This document shows positions 8,928 to 18,181 of a stretch of DNA of 64,000 nt, in pieces. The translations under genes and the position numbers were made by a program. Position 1 is the first letter of the stretch; each line of letters begins with the position of its first letter. Under the pieces are notes generated by a model. That model had not been told where the DNA came from. It made no database searches and saw nothing but the letters and a program-made list of their open reading frames with translations. Source of the DNA: CAWCUZ01 sp963798795 (GTDB lineage Bacteria; Acidobacteriota; Vicinamibacteria; Vicinamibacterales; SCN-69-37); the NCBI GenBank assembly GCA_963798795.1, contig CAWCUZ010000001.1, positions 1,302,001 to 1,366,000 on the forward strand, given 5' to 3'.

Positions 8928-10565
8928 TCACTCCCGACTGACGCCGCGGACATCCGCCTTGAGGGCTCTGGCCAGGTCACGGCTTGCTTCGCTCAGGGCC
9001 AGGGCGGCCTCGCCGCGCACATGGAGCAGCTCCACTCGGCTGAGGGCGCGCACGGTGGCAGTGCGGCGAACGTGCCGGAAGACGGCGATCTCCCCGAAGG
9101 TATCGCCGGCGGCGAGCGTGGCCACGCGGTCGCTGCCCGACCCATCGGCCCGCCGCTTGATCACTTCCACCTCGCCCGATCGAATGATCAACAAGCTCTG
9201 CCCCACGTCCCCTTCGCGGACGATGTCCTGCTGCGGCTCGTACAGGACGTGCCTCACCGCCAACGGCCGGTGCCCGCCCATGTTGATCAGGTCGCGCCCG
9301 AACGCCCCGCCGAGGAGCCAGTCGAGGAGGAGGCGCACCTTCTTCTCGCGAGCTGGCAGGAACCGGACCATGAAGAACCGCCAGCCGAGGTAGGCCGTCA
9401 GGCCTCGCAGCGGGACCCCCTTGAGGTGGCCCACCGCACGCCAGTGCCCCAGCGTGCAGGCGTCGGCGAGTCCGGTGAAGTGGTACGGCCGTGGCGACCG
9501 TCCCCCGATGGTCGCCTTGATGTTCCGGCCAATCTGGCGACCCGCGGCCATCGCCCAGACGGCCAGAGGCGGGCAGGTGCCACCCCGCGGATGCGGGACG
9601 GCGGCGCAGTCGCCGCCGGCCCAGACTTGCGGTAGCCCCCTCACGCGCAGACACGCGTCTGTAACCACGCGGCCCGTGTCGTCACGCTCGACCCGAAACC
9701 GGGCGAGCAGCGGCGAAGGGACCGTGCCCGTGCAGTTGATGATCGTGCGCGCCGGCAGGCGTTCGCCCGTCGAAAGGATGGCCTCCTCCGCGGTCGCCGA
9801 GCCGAGCCGGGAGCCGGTCCTCATCTGGACGTGGGGATTCGCGGTCAGTACGCGTTCCGCGTACGCCTGAAGGCCCGGAAAGCGCTCCCCGAGTTCCGGC
9901 AGGACGTGCGCGCCGGCATGGACGACCGTGATGCGGATCTTGTCGGCCGGGACGTTCGGGTACTGCCGCCGCGCCGTCCGCGGCAGAAAGTCAGCCAGTT
10001 CCGACGCCACCTCGATCCCGGCGTAGTTGCCGCCAACCACGACGAAGCCAAGCAGACGCTCGAGCTCGACCGGGTCGGTCTCGACGTCGGCCAGCTCGAG
10101 CATCGTAATGAGGTGATACTTCGTGTGCAGGATGTCCTGGAACGCCTTGAGGTGCAGCGAATGCTCGGCGCTTCCCGGGAAGTGGTCGAGATCCGCCGTG
10201 GAACCGACGTCCACGACCAGGTGGTCGTAGCCGACCGTGAACTCCTTGCCGTCGAGGCTCCGGCTGTAGACGACCTGCCGCCCCTCGAGATCGACGTGCA
10301 TGATTTCGCCGTTGCAGAACCTGGCGCCCGGAAGGAGCCGGCGGCTGGCGCTCAGGACGGTGCCGGGCTGCAGTTTGCCCGCCAGCATCTCGGGAACGAG
10401 CCCGTGAAAGCAGTGAAAGTTGTTCCGGTCGATCACCGTCATCCGGACGCGCTTCCGGCGGATCCAGCCCGCGAGCGCCCGGTAGACATGGATGGTCACG
10501 TAGCCGCTGCCGAGCGCCAGGACATGCGGGACGTCCGCTGCGTTCCGAGGCGCTCTCACCGCCAT
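8928..10565 (-). CDS. NDH-2-like FAD/NAD(P) oxidoreductase with C-terminal cNMP-binding domain
   Basis: Type II NADH dehydrogenase-like flavoprotein that could pass electrons from NAD(P)H to quinone at the membrane without pumping protons. It has an N-terminal FAD dinucleotide fold (LALGSGYVT), an internal NAD fold (FVVVGGNYAGIEVASELA, about 172-190) and the FAD-closing WAGGDCAAVPHP motif. A lipophilic stretch with LTAYLGWRFFMVRF near 385-400 may attach it to the membrane. From about 425 a cNMP-binding domain follows, with an intact cassette GEIAVF and RRTATVRA. This fusion suggests control by a cyclic nucleotide, possibly from the cyclase whose gene converges on it 13 bp away (inference). 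ATG 10565 is the start. Confidence 0.85.
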   Translation of the reverse strand: MAVRAPRNAADVPHVLALGSGYVTIHVYRALAGWIRRKRVRMTVIDRNNFHCFHGLVPEMLAGKLQPGTVLSASRRLLPGARFCNGEIMHVDLEGRQVVYSRSLDGKEFTVGYDHLVVDVGSTADLDHFPGSAEHSLHLKAFQDILHTKYHLITMLELADVETDPVELERLLGFVVVGGNYAGIEVASELADFLPRTARRQYPNVPADKIRITVVHAGAHVLPELGERFPGLQAYAERVLTANPHVQMRTGSRLGSATAEEAILSTGERLPARTIINCTGTVPSPLLARFRVERDDTGRVVTDACLRVRGLPQVWAGGDCAAVPHPRGGTCPPLAVWAMAAGRQIGRNIKATIGGRSPRPYHFTGLADACTLGHWRAVGHLKGVPLRGLTAYLGWRFFMVRFLPAREKKVRLLLDWLLGGAFGRDLINMGGHRPLAVRHVLYEPQQDIVREGDVGQSLLIIRSGEVEVIKRRADGSGSDRVATLAAGDTFGEIAVFRHVRRTATVRALSRVELLHVRGEAALALSEASRDLARALKADVRGVSRE

Positions 10566-10618
10566 CCTCAGATCCTCGCTCCCCTGAGACGGTTGGCAAT
10601 CCGGCCGATGGGCACACC

Positions 10619-10639
10619 CTGCCGAGCGACGCTCGGCAG
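10619..10639. promoter_or_regulatory. Perfect inverted repeat between divergent genes
   Basis: CTGCCGAGC, a 3-nt spacer, then GCTCGGCAG: a perfect 9-bp inverted repeat. It lies in the 159-bp gap between the divergent NDH-2-like gene (start 10565) and the methyltransferase gene (start 10725). The position suits a dimeric repressor/activator site, or a hairpin in either leader. No T-tract follows, so an intrinsic terminator is less likely. The function is inferred from position only. Confidence 0.4.
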
Positions 10640-10724
10640 GCGGCAGTCTAACGCAGTGCCGTCCGCACTACACTGGCCGTTGCGCCTGCCCTTCAGGCCT
10701 GTTCGCGAGATTGGGACTGCCGCG

Positions 10725-11330
10725 ATGCCTTCGACCCTGACGCCGGAAGACGCCGTGCGAACAATCTGGATCGGCTGGTGGATCTCGTGGCTCGCAGCCG
10801 CGGCCTGGAGCGATCGGGCCGCCAGGCGGCCGGCCGCCGGGAGTCAGGTCGGCTACCGGGTGCTGGCCGTCGCCGGCATGCTCCTCCTGTTCGGTATCTA
10901 CAGACGCGACGTCCGCTGGGAGATCGTCCTCTGGCGGTCGTCGACGCCGCTCACCTGGATCTTCGCGGCGATGACCGCGTGCGGACTCCTGTTCACCTGG
11001 TGGGCGCGCATTCACCTGGGCCGGTTGTGGTCGAGCAGCGTCGGGCGGAAGGCGGATCACCACGTGGTCGACACCGGACCGTATGCGCTCGTGCGGCACC
11101 CGATCTACACCGGCATCATCTTCGCCTCGGCCGCGACCGCGGCGATGCGCGGCACGGCGGTCGCCTGGCTCGGCGCCGCCATCATGACCGCCGGCTGGGT
11201 CGTGAAGGCCCGGCTCGAAGAAGCGTTCCTTCGCCAGGAGCTCGGCGCCGGCGCGTACGGCGACTACGCGCGCCGCGTGCCGATGCTCGTCCCGTTCGTC
11301 GGCCGAGGACGACCCCGGTCGACGGACTGA
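10725..11330 (+). CDS. Isoprenylcysteine carboxyl methyltransferase (ICMT)-family membrane protein
   Basis: A 201-residue integral membrane protein with about four or five hydrophobic helices. The C-terminal half has the ICMT/phospholipid-methyltransferase signature VDTGPYALVRHPIYTG (about residues 121-136) and the later ExxxxxxF...YxxYxxRVPM segment that binds S-adenosylmethionine in this superfamily. Bacterial members methylate carboxyl groups or lipid amines; the substrate is not predictable here. ATG 10725 begins the recognisable protein. The reading frame is open much further upstream, but that part is antisense to the NDH-2-like gene. RluA follows 15 bp downstream. Confidence 0.8.
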   Translation: MPSTLTPEDAVRTIWIGWWISWLAAAAWSDRAARRPAAGSQVGYRVLAVAGMLLLFGIYRRDVRWEIVLWRSSTPLTWIFAAMTACGLLFTWWARIHLGRLWSSSVGRKADHHVVDTGPYALVRHPIYTGIIFASAATAAMRGTAVAWLGAAIMTAGWVVKARLEEAFLRQELGAGAYGDYARRVPMLVPFVGRGRPRSTD

Positions 11331-11345
11331 GCGGGCGGGCCATCG

Positions 11346-12290
11346 ATGCGCGAGTGGATCGTCGAGCCGGCAGACGCCGGGATGCGCCTGGACAAGTGGC
11401 TCGCCAGCCGGACGGACGGCGGATCGCGGGGCCGGGCGGCTGAGTGGCTCGCGCGCGGCAAGGTGTATCTCGACGGCCAGCCGACTGTCGCTTCCGCCGG
11501 CGCCCACCGCGTGGCCGCCGGTCAGCGGATTGGTCTCTGGATGGATCGGCCCGGCTCGTCGAAGCCGGCGGATCGGTCGGTCGCCGCGGTCCGGCACCGC
11601 CTGACCATCCATCACGAGGACGCCTCGATCGTCGTGGTCGACAAGCCTGCCGGCCTCCTGGTGGAACCGCTGCCCGGGCGCCTCGGCGAAGAGCCCACGA
11701 TTCTGGATCTGTTGGCCGACCGGTATCGCCATGCCCCGCGGGCGCGCGTCTACGTCGTGCATCGCATCGATCGGGACACCAGCGGCCTGGTCCTCTTCGC
11801 GCGGACCACGGCGGCGCGCGACGCGCTGAAGGCCCAGTTCGAGCGCCACACGCCCGAGCGGGTCTACCTGGCCGTCGTCCTCGGACGCGTCGCGCCGTCG
11901 CACGGCACGTGGCGCGACACGCTCGCCTGGGATCCGGCGTCGCATCGCCAGCGCCAGGCGCACGGACGCGACGCGCGCGGCAAGGACGCGGAAGCGCGCT
12001 ATCGCGTCGCCGGGACGTTCGCCGACGCGACGCTCGTCGAGGTGTCGCTGGTGACCGGCAAGCGCAACCAGATCCGCGTGCAGGCCGCCCTGCGGGGCCA
12101 TCCGGTGATCGGCGAGCGCCAGTACCGCTTCGGTGCGCCGCCCGAGCCCGCGTCCGTGCCGCCGATGGGTCGTCAGGCGCTGCACGCGTGGCGCCTGGGA
12201 TTCCGCCACCCGGCGAGCGGGGAACGCGTGACGTACGCGGCGACGCCGCCCGCGGACTTCGCGGCGCTGCTTACGGCGCTGCGCGGCTGA
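11346..12290 (+). CDS. RluA-family pseudouridine synthase
   Basis: A 314-residue enzyme that isomerises uridine to pseudouridine in rRNA or tRNA. An S4-like RNA-binding domain occupies the first 70 residues (RLDKWLAS...GKVYLDGQ). The catalytic domain follows, with VVDKPAGLLV, the active-site motif HRIDRDTSG that holds the catalytic Asp, and the C-terminal GKRNQIRVQAALRGHPVIG. Length and motif order are normal for the RluA/RluC/RluD group, but which rRNA position it modifies cannot be told. It converges on the ABC permease gene with a 16-bp gap. Confidence 0.92.
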   Translation: MREWIVEPADAGMRLDKWLASRTDGGSRGRAAEWLARGKVYLDGQPTVASAGAHRVAAGQRIGLWMDRPGSSKPADRSVAAVRHRLTIHHEDASIVVVDKPAGLLVEPLPGRLGEEPTILDLLADRYRHAPRARVYVVHRIDRDTSGLVLFARTTAARDALKAQFERHTPERVYLAVVLGRVAPSHGTWRDTLAWDPASHRQRQAHGRDARGKDAEARYRVAGTFADATLVEVSLVTGKRNQIRVQAALRGHPVIGERQYRFGAPPEPASVPPMGRQALHAWRLGFRHPASGERVTYAATPPADFAALLTALRG

Positions 12291-12306
12291 AGCCTGGCGA
12301 CGGATC

Positions 12307-13584
12307 CTAGAGCGTCTCCCAGCGGCGCGCGGTCATTCGCGCCATCCCCAGAAACACCGCGGTCAACCCGAGCAGCACGAGCACCTGCGGCCAGAGCTCG
12401 ATCACGGGCGCGTCGCGCCAGAAGACCTTGATGTACCCGTCGAGCGCCCACGCGTTGAACGTCACCAGTCCCATCTTCTGCATGCGCTCGCTCATCAGAA
12501 CGCGCGGGAACATGCTGCCGCCCACGGCCGACATCGCCAGGATGACGATCGTCGAAATGCCGGACAGTTGCGCGCGCGACCGGCAGATCGTCGCGAGCAG
12601 CAGGCCGAATCCCGCCGCGGCGCCGGCCGTCACGACCGACATCACGACGAACCCGGGCACGTGCTGCGCGAGCGGCAGGTGGAACGCGACCGCGCCCCAC
12701 AGGAACATCACCGTCAACTGCAGCACGCCCGTCGTGGCGATGAACAGCCACTTGCCGGCGAGCACGCCCGTCATGCCCGCGCGGGAACCGATCAGCCGCC
12801 CGAGCGTGCCGCTCTCTTCCTCGTCGAGCATGGCCCCGCCCGCGCCCGAACTGGAAAACAGCAGGAACATGACCCCGATGCCCGCGGCGTAGAACGAGAC
12901 GATGCTCGTGTCGCCCCGACCGGCCTGCATGACGTTGACGACCTCGATGGCCGGACCGACGTTGGCCGTCGGCGGGGTTTCCGCCGGCTCGGCCGCGAGC
13001 TCTTTCGTCCACGCGTCGAACGAGGCCCGCTGTGTGGGCGTCAGCGGTCCCGCGTATTGCTCGAGCAGGCTGACGCCCTCGGTGGCCATCAGGGCGGGTG
13101 CGGAGGTGAAGCTGACTTTCTGGAGCAGGCCCTGGACCATCTGCGGCGCGATCGGATCGGACACGTCGGCCAGCAGCTGGATCTTCGGGGCGGATCCGTC
13201 GCGGCTGAAGAACCGGCTGGTCGCGCCGAACCCCGCGGGCACGACGACGGCGACGGGCAGCGTGCCGGCTTTCACGAGCGCCTCGGCGCGCTCGCGTGTG
13301 AGCGCCGCGCCGGTGCCGTCTTCGCGTTCCGTCGTCTGCACGCGCAGCCCGCCTTCGGCGGCCAGGGCCGCCACCAGCCGCTGCGACACCGCCGACCGGT
13401 CCAGATCGGCGACCGCGACGCGGATCTTCGCCGTCGTGTCCCGCTGGTTCCCGAAGACCGTCGCAAAGATCGAAAAGAACATCACCGGCAGGAGGAACGT
13501 GAGCGCGAGCACCACGCGATCCCGCCTGACGTTGATCGCGCCGATTCGGAAGATCGGACCGAGTCCCCGGAGGATCTTCGTCAT
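12307..13584 (-). CDS. ABC-2 type transporter permease
   Basis: A 425-residue permease of the drug/sodium exporter type. One transmembrane helix lies near the N-terminus (VVLALTFLLPVMFFSIFATVFG), followed by an extracytoplasmic region of about 180 residues and then five or six clustered helices in the C-terminal half, the usual ABC-2_membrane_3 (NatB/YhaP-like) arrangement. The start is ATG 13584, overlapping the TGA of the ATPase gene in an ATGA junction, so the two are translationally coupled. The open frame continues upstream but only as antisense/overlap of the ATPase gene. The substrate is unknown. Confidence 0.88.
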   Translation of the reverse strand: MTKILRGLGPIFRIGAINVRRDRVVLALTFLLPVMFFSIFATVFGNQRDTTAKIRVAVADLDRSAVSQRLVAALAAEGGLRVQTTEREDGTGAALTRERAEALVKAGTLPVAVVVPAGFGATSRFFSRDGSAPKIQLLADVSDPIAPQMVQGLLQKVSFTSAPALMATEGVSLLEQYAGPLTPTQRASFDAWTKELAAEPAETPPTANVGPAIEVVNVMQAGRGDTSIVSFYAAGIGVMFLLFSSSGAGGAMLDEEESGTLGRLIGSRAGMTGVLAGKWLFIATTGVLQLTVMFLWGAVAFHLPLAQHVPGFVVMSVVTAGAAAGFGLLLATICRSRAQLSGISTIVILAMSAVGGSMFPRVLMSERMQKMGLVTFNAWALDGYIKVFWRDAPVIELWPQVLVLLGLTAVFLGMARMTARRWETL

Positions 13585-14525
13585 TCCCTCAGCTCCCGTC
13601 CTGTCAGGGCGATGAACGCGTCGTGCAGCGTGGCGCCGGTGAGTTTGATGTCCGCGACGCGCCGATCGGCTCGGGTCACGCCCGCGAGGAGGGCGGACAG
13701 GCTGGCGTCGAGGTCGGACAGCTCGGCGTGCAGCAGCCGGCGGTCGTCGCTCAACCGGCTCCCCGCGGGCGGCGCCTCGCCCGCCGGCCACGGGGCGTTC
13801 ACCGTCACGTGCACGCTCCGCGCGCTCCCGAGTGCGGATCGCACGAGCTCGTCCAGCGTGCCGCCGGCGACGATGCGGCCGTGGTCGATGATGAGAATCC
13901 GCTCGCAGCGCTGTTCCGCTTCTTCCAGGTGGTGCGTGGTGAGCACGACGGAGACGCCGCTCGACTGCAGCGCGCTCAGCATCTCGTAGATGCGCTCGCG
14001 GCTCTGCGGGTCGACGCCGACCGTCGGCTCGTCGAGCAGCACGATCGCCGGCGAGTGCAGCAGGCTGCAGGCGATGTTCAGCCGCCGCTTCATCCCGCCC
14101 GAAAAGCGCAGCACCGGTTCTTTCGCGCGGTCCTTCAGGTCGGACCATTCGAGCGCCCAGTCGACCTGCCGCCGGAGGGTGGCCCCGGCGACCCCGTAGA
14201 GCTCGCCGAACACTTCCAGGTTCTCGCGCGCCGTCAGCTTCGTATAAATCGCCAGCTCCTGCGGCACGACGCCGATTTCCGCCCGCGGATCCTCGGGCGT
14301 GAGCACTCGACCGAACAGCCGGATCGATCCGGCGTCGAGCCGCACCCGTCCCGCGATCGCTTTGATCAAGGTGGTCTTGCCGGCGCCGTTGGGCCCGAGC
14401 AGGCCGACGAGCTCGCCCGCCCGGACGTCGAGCGAGACGCCGGCGAGCGCTTCGACGGTACCGTAGCGCTTGGTCGCGCCGTCGATGCCGAGTGGCGCCC
14501 GGGATGCGGAATCGTTCGAGGTCAT
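13581..14525 (-). CDS. ABC transporter ATP-binding protein (ABC-2 exporter)
   Basis: A 314-residue ATPase that pairs with the permease gene it overlaps. Visible motifs in order: Walker A GPNGAGKTT near 43, Q-loop VVPQELAIY, signature FSGGMKRRLN, Walker B IVLLDEPTVGVD, and the H-loop in TTHHLEEAEQ. The C-terminal 80 residues form the extra domain common in CcmA/DrrA-like exporters. ATG 14525 is the start; the ATPase is the first gene of the two-gene operon. Confidence 0.92.
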   Translation of the reverse strand: MTSNDSASRAPLGIDGATKRYGTVEALAGVSLDVRAGELVGLLGPNGAGKTTLIKAIAGRVRLDAGSIRLFGRVLTPEDPRAEIGVVPQELAIYTKLTARENLEVFGELYGVAGATLRRQVDWALEWSDLKDRAKEPVLRFSGGMKRRLNIACSLLHSPAIVLLDEPTVGVDPQSRERIYEMLSALQSSGVSVVLTTHHLEEAEQRCERILIIDHGRIVAGGTLDELVRSALGSARSVHVTVNAPWPAGEAPPAGSRLSDDRRLLHAELSDLDASLSALLAGVTRADRRVADIKLTGATLHDAFIALTGRELRE

Positions 14526-14655
14526 TGGCTCCCAGAGAGCCTAGACGACCCGGGCTCGACTGCGTTCGCGGCAATCGGCCAACAGGCGCGCCGGCCCGGC
14601 AAGCGACGGCTGCCGCCCGGACTGGCGCGGAGGGAACGAACCCGGTCGGTCGCGC

Positions 14656-15639
14656 TCAGCCCGCAGCCCTTCGCCATCGCCGCACCGATAGCCAGAGCCA
14701 GACGACCGCAATCCAGAGCAGGTTGGACACGAACAGATGCGCCATCTGGAGCCAGAGCGGCGCCAGCAGCAACAGATTCATCGCGCCGAGCGCGAGCTGC
14801 AGAAGAACCAGGGTCGTCGCGAGCCGCGCCGGCTGGCGCAGCGCCGCGTCGTCCAGCAGCTCGCCGCGCGCGAGTATCGAGACGAGGGAGACCGCGGTCA
14901 GCACCGCGACGATCGGATGCCAGATGCGCAGGCGGACGAGTAAGCTGGACGCCGGGTTGAAGTCCGCGCGCATGCCCGCAGCCACCGACGCCTGCGGGAA
15001 CAGCGTGTCGCCGAGGGCGACAATCGCGCCGGCGGCGGCGACGGTGAGGAGCGCGATGAGCGCGTAACGCAGCAGCCTCGTCGTCCGGGCGCGGGCCGCG
15101 CCGGACAGGGCGACGTCGCGCGGCCGGGCCGCCCACGCCGCCATCGTCATCGCGCCGACGAGCAGCATCGTGTTGACCAGGTGCAGCCCGATGTAGCCGG
15201 CACGCAGCGCCGACGCGTTCTGCTCGACGAGCTGCAGCAGCACGATGCCCGCGCCAATCGCCGCCTCGAACAGGACGAACATCAGCGAGAGCGCGGCGGC
15301 GCGGCGCGCCAGGTGTCCGCCGGGAAACAACCGCCATGCCAGCCACACGAGGGCGACGCTGCCGATGAGCAGCAGCCCGCTCGTCAGCCTGTGCGCGTAC
15401 TCGATGACGGTGGCCGCCCGCGGCGCGAACGGCACGACGCCGCCGTTGCAGAGCGGCCAGTGGTTGCCGCAGCCCGCGCCCGATCCGGTCGCCCGGACGA
15501 CGGCGCCCCACACGATGACGCCGACGGCAAACGTCAGCGTGAGCCACGCCAGCCGCTCGAACCGGCGAGCCCGGGCGATGTCAGTCCGTGCCGCGCCGGC
15601 CGCCGGCGTCGCGTCCGACGCCAGTGACGTGACGTCCAT
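14656..15639 (-). CDS. ctaA: Heme A synthase (COX15/CtaA family)
   Basis: A 327-residue polytopic membrane protein that oxidises heme O to heme A for aa3-type cytochrome oxidases. It has about eight hydrophobic helices in two four-helix bundles. Family hallmarks are visible: GAVVRATGSGAGCGNHWPLC after helix 1, the heme-ligating His in IEYAHRLTSG, a second His in GLHLVNTML, and further His residues in helices 6 and 8 (RIWHPIVAV, MAHLFVSNL). It stands alone, with no other cytochrome-oxidase genes in the window. The start is ATG 15639. Confidence 0.88.
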   Translation of the reverse strand: MDVTSLASDATPAAGAARTDIARARRFERLAWLTLTFAVGVIVWGAVVRATGSGAGCGNHWPLCNGGVVPFAPRAATVIEYAHRLTSGLLLIGSVALVWLAWRLFPGGHLARRAAALSLMFVLFEAAIGAGIVLLQLVEQNASALRAGYIGLHLVNTMLLVGAMTMAAWAARPRDVALSGAARARTTRLLRYALIALLTVAAAGAIVALGDTLFPQASVAAGMRADFNPASSLLVRLRIWHPIVAVLTAVSLVSILARGELLDDAALRQPARLATTLVLLQLALGAMNLLLLAPLWLQMAHLFVSNLLWIAVVWLWLSVRRWRRAAG

Positions 15640-15695
15640 TGCGGATCCATTTCACACCATTCGAGCTCCTTGCGGGGGGACTTCGTCCCCTGCGT

Positions 15696-18092
15696 CTATT
15701 CAGTCCTGAGGACGACGATCGGGTCCGTTCGCGCGGCTTGTCGCGCCGGCAGATAGCCCGCGAGCACGCAGATCACAAGCAGGGTGGCGGCTGTGCCCGC
15801 GAAGACGACCGGGTCGGTCGGTGTGACGTCGCTCAACAGCGACTGCAGCGTGCGTGTGAGGAGCAGCGCCCCGCCCGCCCCGATGACGACGCCCAGGCCT
15901 CCCAGCACGAGGCCGCGCACGATGACGAGACGCCGAACCCGTGACGGGTCGGCGCCGAGCGCGAGCCGGATGCCGTGGGCGCGCCGCTCGCGCCGGACGT
16001 TGTAGGCCATGACGCCGTAGACGCCGACTGCCGCGAGCAGCCCCGCCAGCGCCCCGAACACGACCGTGAGCGTCGAGACGAGCCGCGGCTGATCGACCGA
16101 GGCCGCCACGACCTGCACCATCGTCTGGACGTGCGACACCGGCACGTTCGGGTCGATTTCGGCCACCGCGCGGCGGGCCCGCGCGATGACGGGACCGGTA
16201 TCGTCGGACGCCGTCCGCAGGGCAACGGTCATGGCACCGAACTGCGACTGGTCGATCGGCGTGTAGAGCTCGTACGGCGCCGCGCTCCGCAGGCCGTAGG
16301 AGCGCACGTCATGCACGACGCCGACGACTGCCATCCACGGCGAGCCGTTGCCGGTGCCCTTGCGCACGTGCCTGCCGATCGGATCCTGCCCGGGCCAGAA
16401 CTTCTCCGCCGTGCGCTCATTCAGGATCACGACGGGCGTGGCGCCCGCCCGGTCGTGGCTGTCGAAGGCGCGGCCGCGGACGAGGCGCATCCCGAGCGCG
16501 CCCAGGTAGTCGCCGCCAATCCAGCGGTCTTCGACCAGCGGCGCCGCATCGGGCGCCCACGGATTGCCGCCCTCGATGCTCACGTCGCCGTTCCAGCCGT
16601 AGTCGTACATCGGCAGATGGCTCGTCACCCCGGCGTGCACGACGCCCGGAATGGCGCGCAGGCGTTCGAGCAGACCGTCGTAGAAGATCGTGAGCGGCTC
16701 GTCCGCCTGGTAGCGCTCGCTGACGGGTGCCACGTCGAACGTGATGACGTGATCCGTCGTGAAGCCCGTGTCGCGATGCTCGAGCGCCAGCAGGTTCTTG
16801 ACGAGCAGCCCCGCGCCGACCAGCAGGCTGAACGCCAGGGCGACTTCCACGACGACCAGTCCGTTGCCGAAGCGACGGCCGCCGGTGTCGCCGCCGCTGC
16901 GCAGGTCGCCCTCGCGCACGCCGGCCGCGAGCGAGCGCGTGCCGAGCCGCAGCACCGGCCAGAGGCCGCAGAAGACGCCCGTGACGAGCGAGAGCAGCAC
17001 GGCGAAACCGACGACGGGCGCGTCCAGGTGAACCGACGCCGTACGCGGCAGGATGTCGGCGGCCAGCTGCGTGAACGCCGCCAGCGCCCATCCGGCGAGC
17101 CCGAGCCCGAGCAGGCCGCCGACGACGGCGAGCACGAGGCTCTCGATCGTCAACTGCCGCGCGAGCGCCCACCGCGTGGCGCCGAGGGCGGCGCGGACGG
17201 CGAGCTCGCGGCGCCGCTGCAGGCCACTCGCGAGCAGCAGGTTCGCGATGTTCGCGCACGCGATGAGCAGCACCAGGCTGACCGCGCCCATGAGCACGCG
17301 GAGCGGCTGCACGAGGTTGCCGACCACCAGTTGCGGATACGACTCGACGTCGATGCCGTGGTTGGTGCCGAACTCGCGCGCGAGGACGCCGCCCAGATCG
17401 ACCATCTCCCGCTGCGCGCGTGCGGGCGTGACCCCCGGCGCGAGCCGGGCGTACGTGGCCAGAAAGTGATTGCCGACCGTGGCCGGATCGTTCGCCCGGG
17501 CGACGGGCACGAAGGCGTCCGCATCGCGATGCGAAAAGGTCGGCGGCATCACGCCGACGACCTTGCAGGTCGTGCCGTCGAGCGTGATCGTGCGCCCCAG
17601 GATGTCGGCGCGCCGGCCAAAGCGGCGCGTCCACAAGCCATCGGAGATGACGGCGACGGCGGGCCCGTTCGGCGCGTCCTCCGCTTCCGTGAACCAGCGT
17701 CCGAGTTCGGGCGTGATGCCGAAGACGTCGAGCAGCGTCCAGGTCGCCTTCGAGCCTCGCACGCGCTCCGGCTCGCCGCTGCCGGTCACGGTGAACAGGT
17801 TGGCGGTCGACCCGCCGACGGCGGAAAAGACATGGTTGCGCGTCCGCCAGGCCGTGTATTCGGGGTAGGACGCCGGGCAGGTCGCGCACGCGGGCTGCGT
17901 GCCGAAGACCATGACGAGCTGTTCCGGGTGCGGATACGGCAGCGGCTTGATCAGCACGCCGTAGAACAGCGAGAAGACCGCGGTCGTCGTGCCGATGCCC
18001 AGCGCGAAGGCCAGGACCGCCAGCCCCGTGGTCCCGCGTCCGCGCCACATGACCTGGAGTCCATACCTCACGTCGCGACCGATTCCGGACAT
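15696..18092 (-). CDS. ADOP-family permease (MacB/FtsX-like, no ATPase partner)
   Basis: A 798-residue ABC-permease-like protein with two repeats of [MacB-type periplasmic domain + FtsX domain]. The N-terminal helix AVLAFALGIGTTTAVFSLFYGVLI precedes the first periplasmic domain. Three helices follow at about 265-400 (LLIACANIANLLLASG...RRELAVRAALGA), then the second periplasmic domain and the last helices, ending GYLPARQAARTDPIVVLRTE. This duplicated-permease layout is typical of Acidobacteriota. The ATPase is missing both here and next door, so what powers it, and its job, are unknown. The start is ATG 18092, chosen because the ADOP N-terminus begins there and GGGAG precedes it; the open frame continues 54 bp upstream. 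Confidence 0.88.
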   Translation of the reverse strand: MSGIGRDVRYGLQVMWRGRGTTGLAVLAFALGIGTTTAVFSLFYGVLIKPLPYPHPEQLVMVFGTQPACATCPASYPEYTAWRTRNHVFSAVGGSTANLFTVTGSGEPERVRGSKATWTLLDVFGITPELGRWFTEAEDAPNGPAVAVISDGLWTRRFGRRADILGRTITLDGTTCKVVGVMPPTFSHRDADAFVPVARANDPATVGNHFLATYARLAPGVTPARAQREMVDLGGVLAREFGTNHGIDVESYPQLVVGNLVQPLRVLMGAVSLVLLIACANIANLLLASGLQRRRELAVRAALGATRWALARQLTIESLVLAVVGGLLGLGLAGWALAAFTQLAADILPRTASVHLDAPVVGFAVLLSLVTGVFCGLWPVLRLGTRSLAAGVREGDLRSGGDTGGRRFGNGLVVVEVALAFSLLVGAGLLVKNLLALEHRDTGFTTDHVITFDVAPVSERYQADEPLTIFYDGLLERLRAIPGVVHAGVTSHLPMYDYGWNGDVSIEGGNPWAPDAAPLVEDRWIGGDYLGALGMRLVRGRAFDSHDRAGATPVVILNERTAEKFWPGQDPIGRHVRKGTGNGSPWMAVVGVVHDVRSYGLRSAAPYELYTPIDQSQFGAMTVALRTASDDTGPVIARARRAVAEIDPNVPVSHVQTMVQVVAASVDQPRLVSTLTVVFGALAGLLAAVGVYGVMAYNVRRERRAHGIRLALGADPSRVRRLVIVRGLVLGGLGVVIGAGGALLLTRTLQSLLSDVTPTDPVVFAGTAATLLVICVLAGYLPARQAARTDPIVVLRTE

Positions 18093-18181
18093 GACACGCT
18101 CCCGTTGACCGAGTTGGACGGGATTCGCGGGCCTCCCGTTGTCCACGGACCCCGCGATATCATCGGGTCCGCGAGCCCTTC

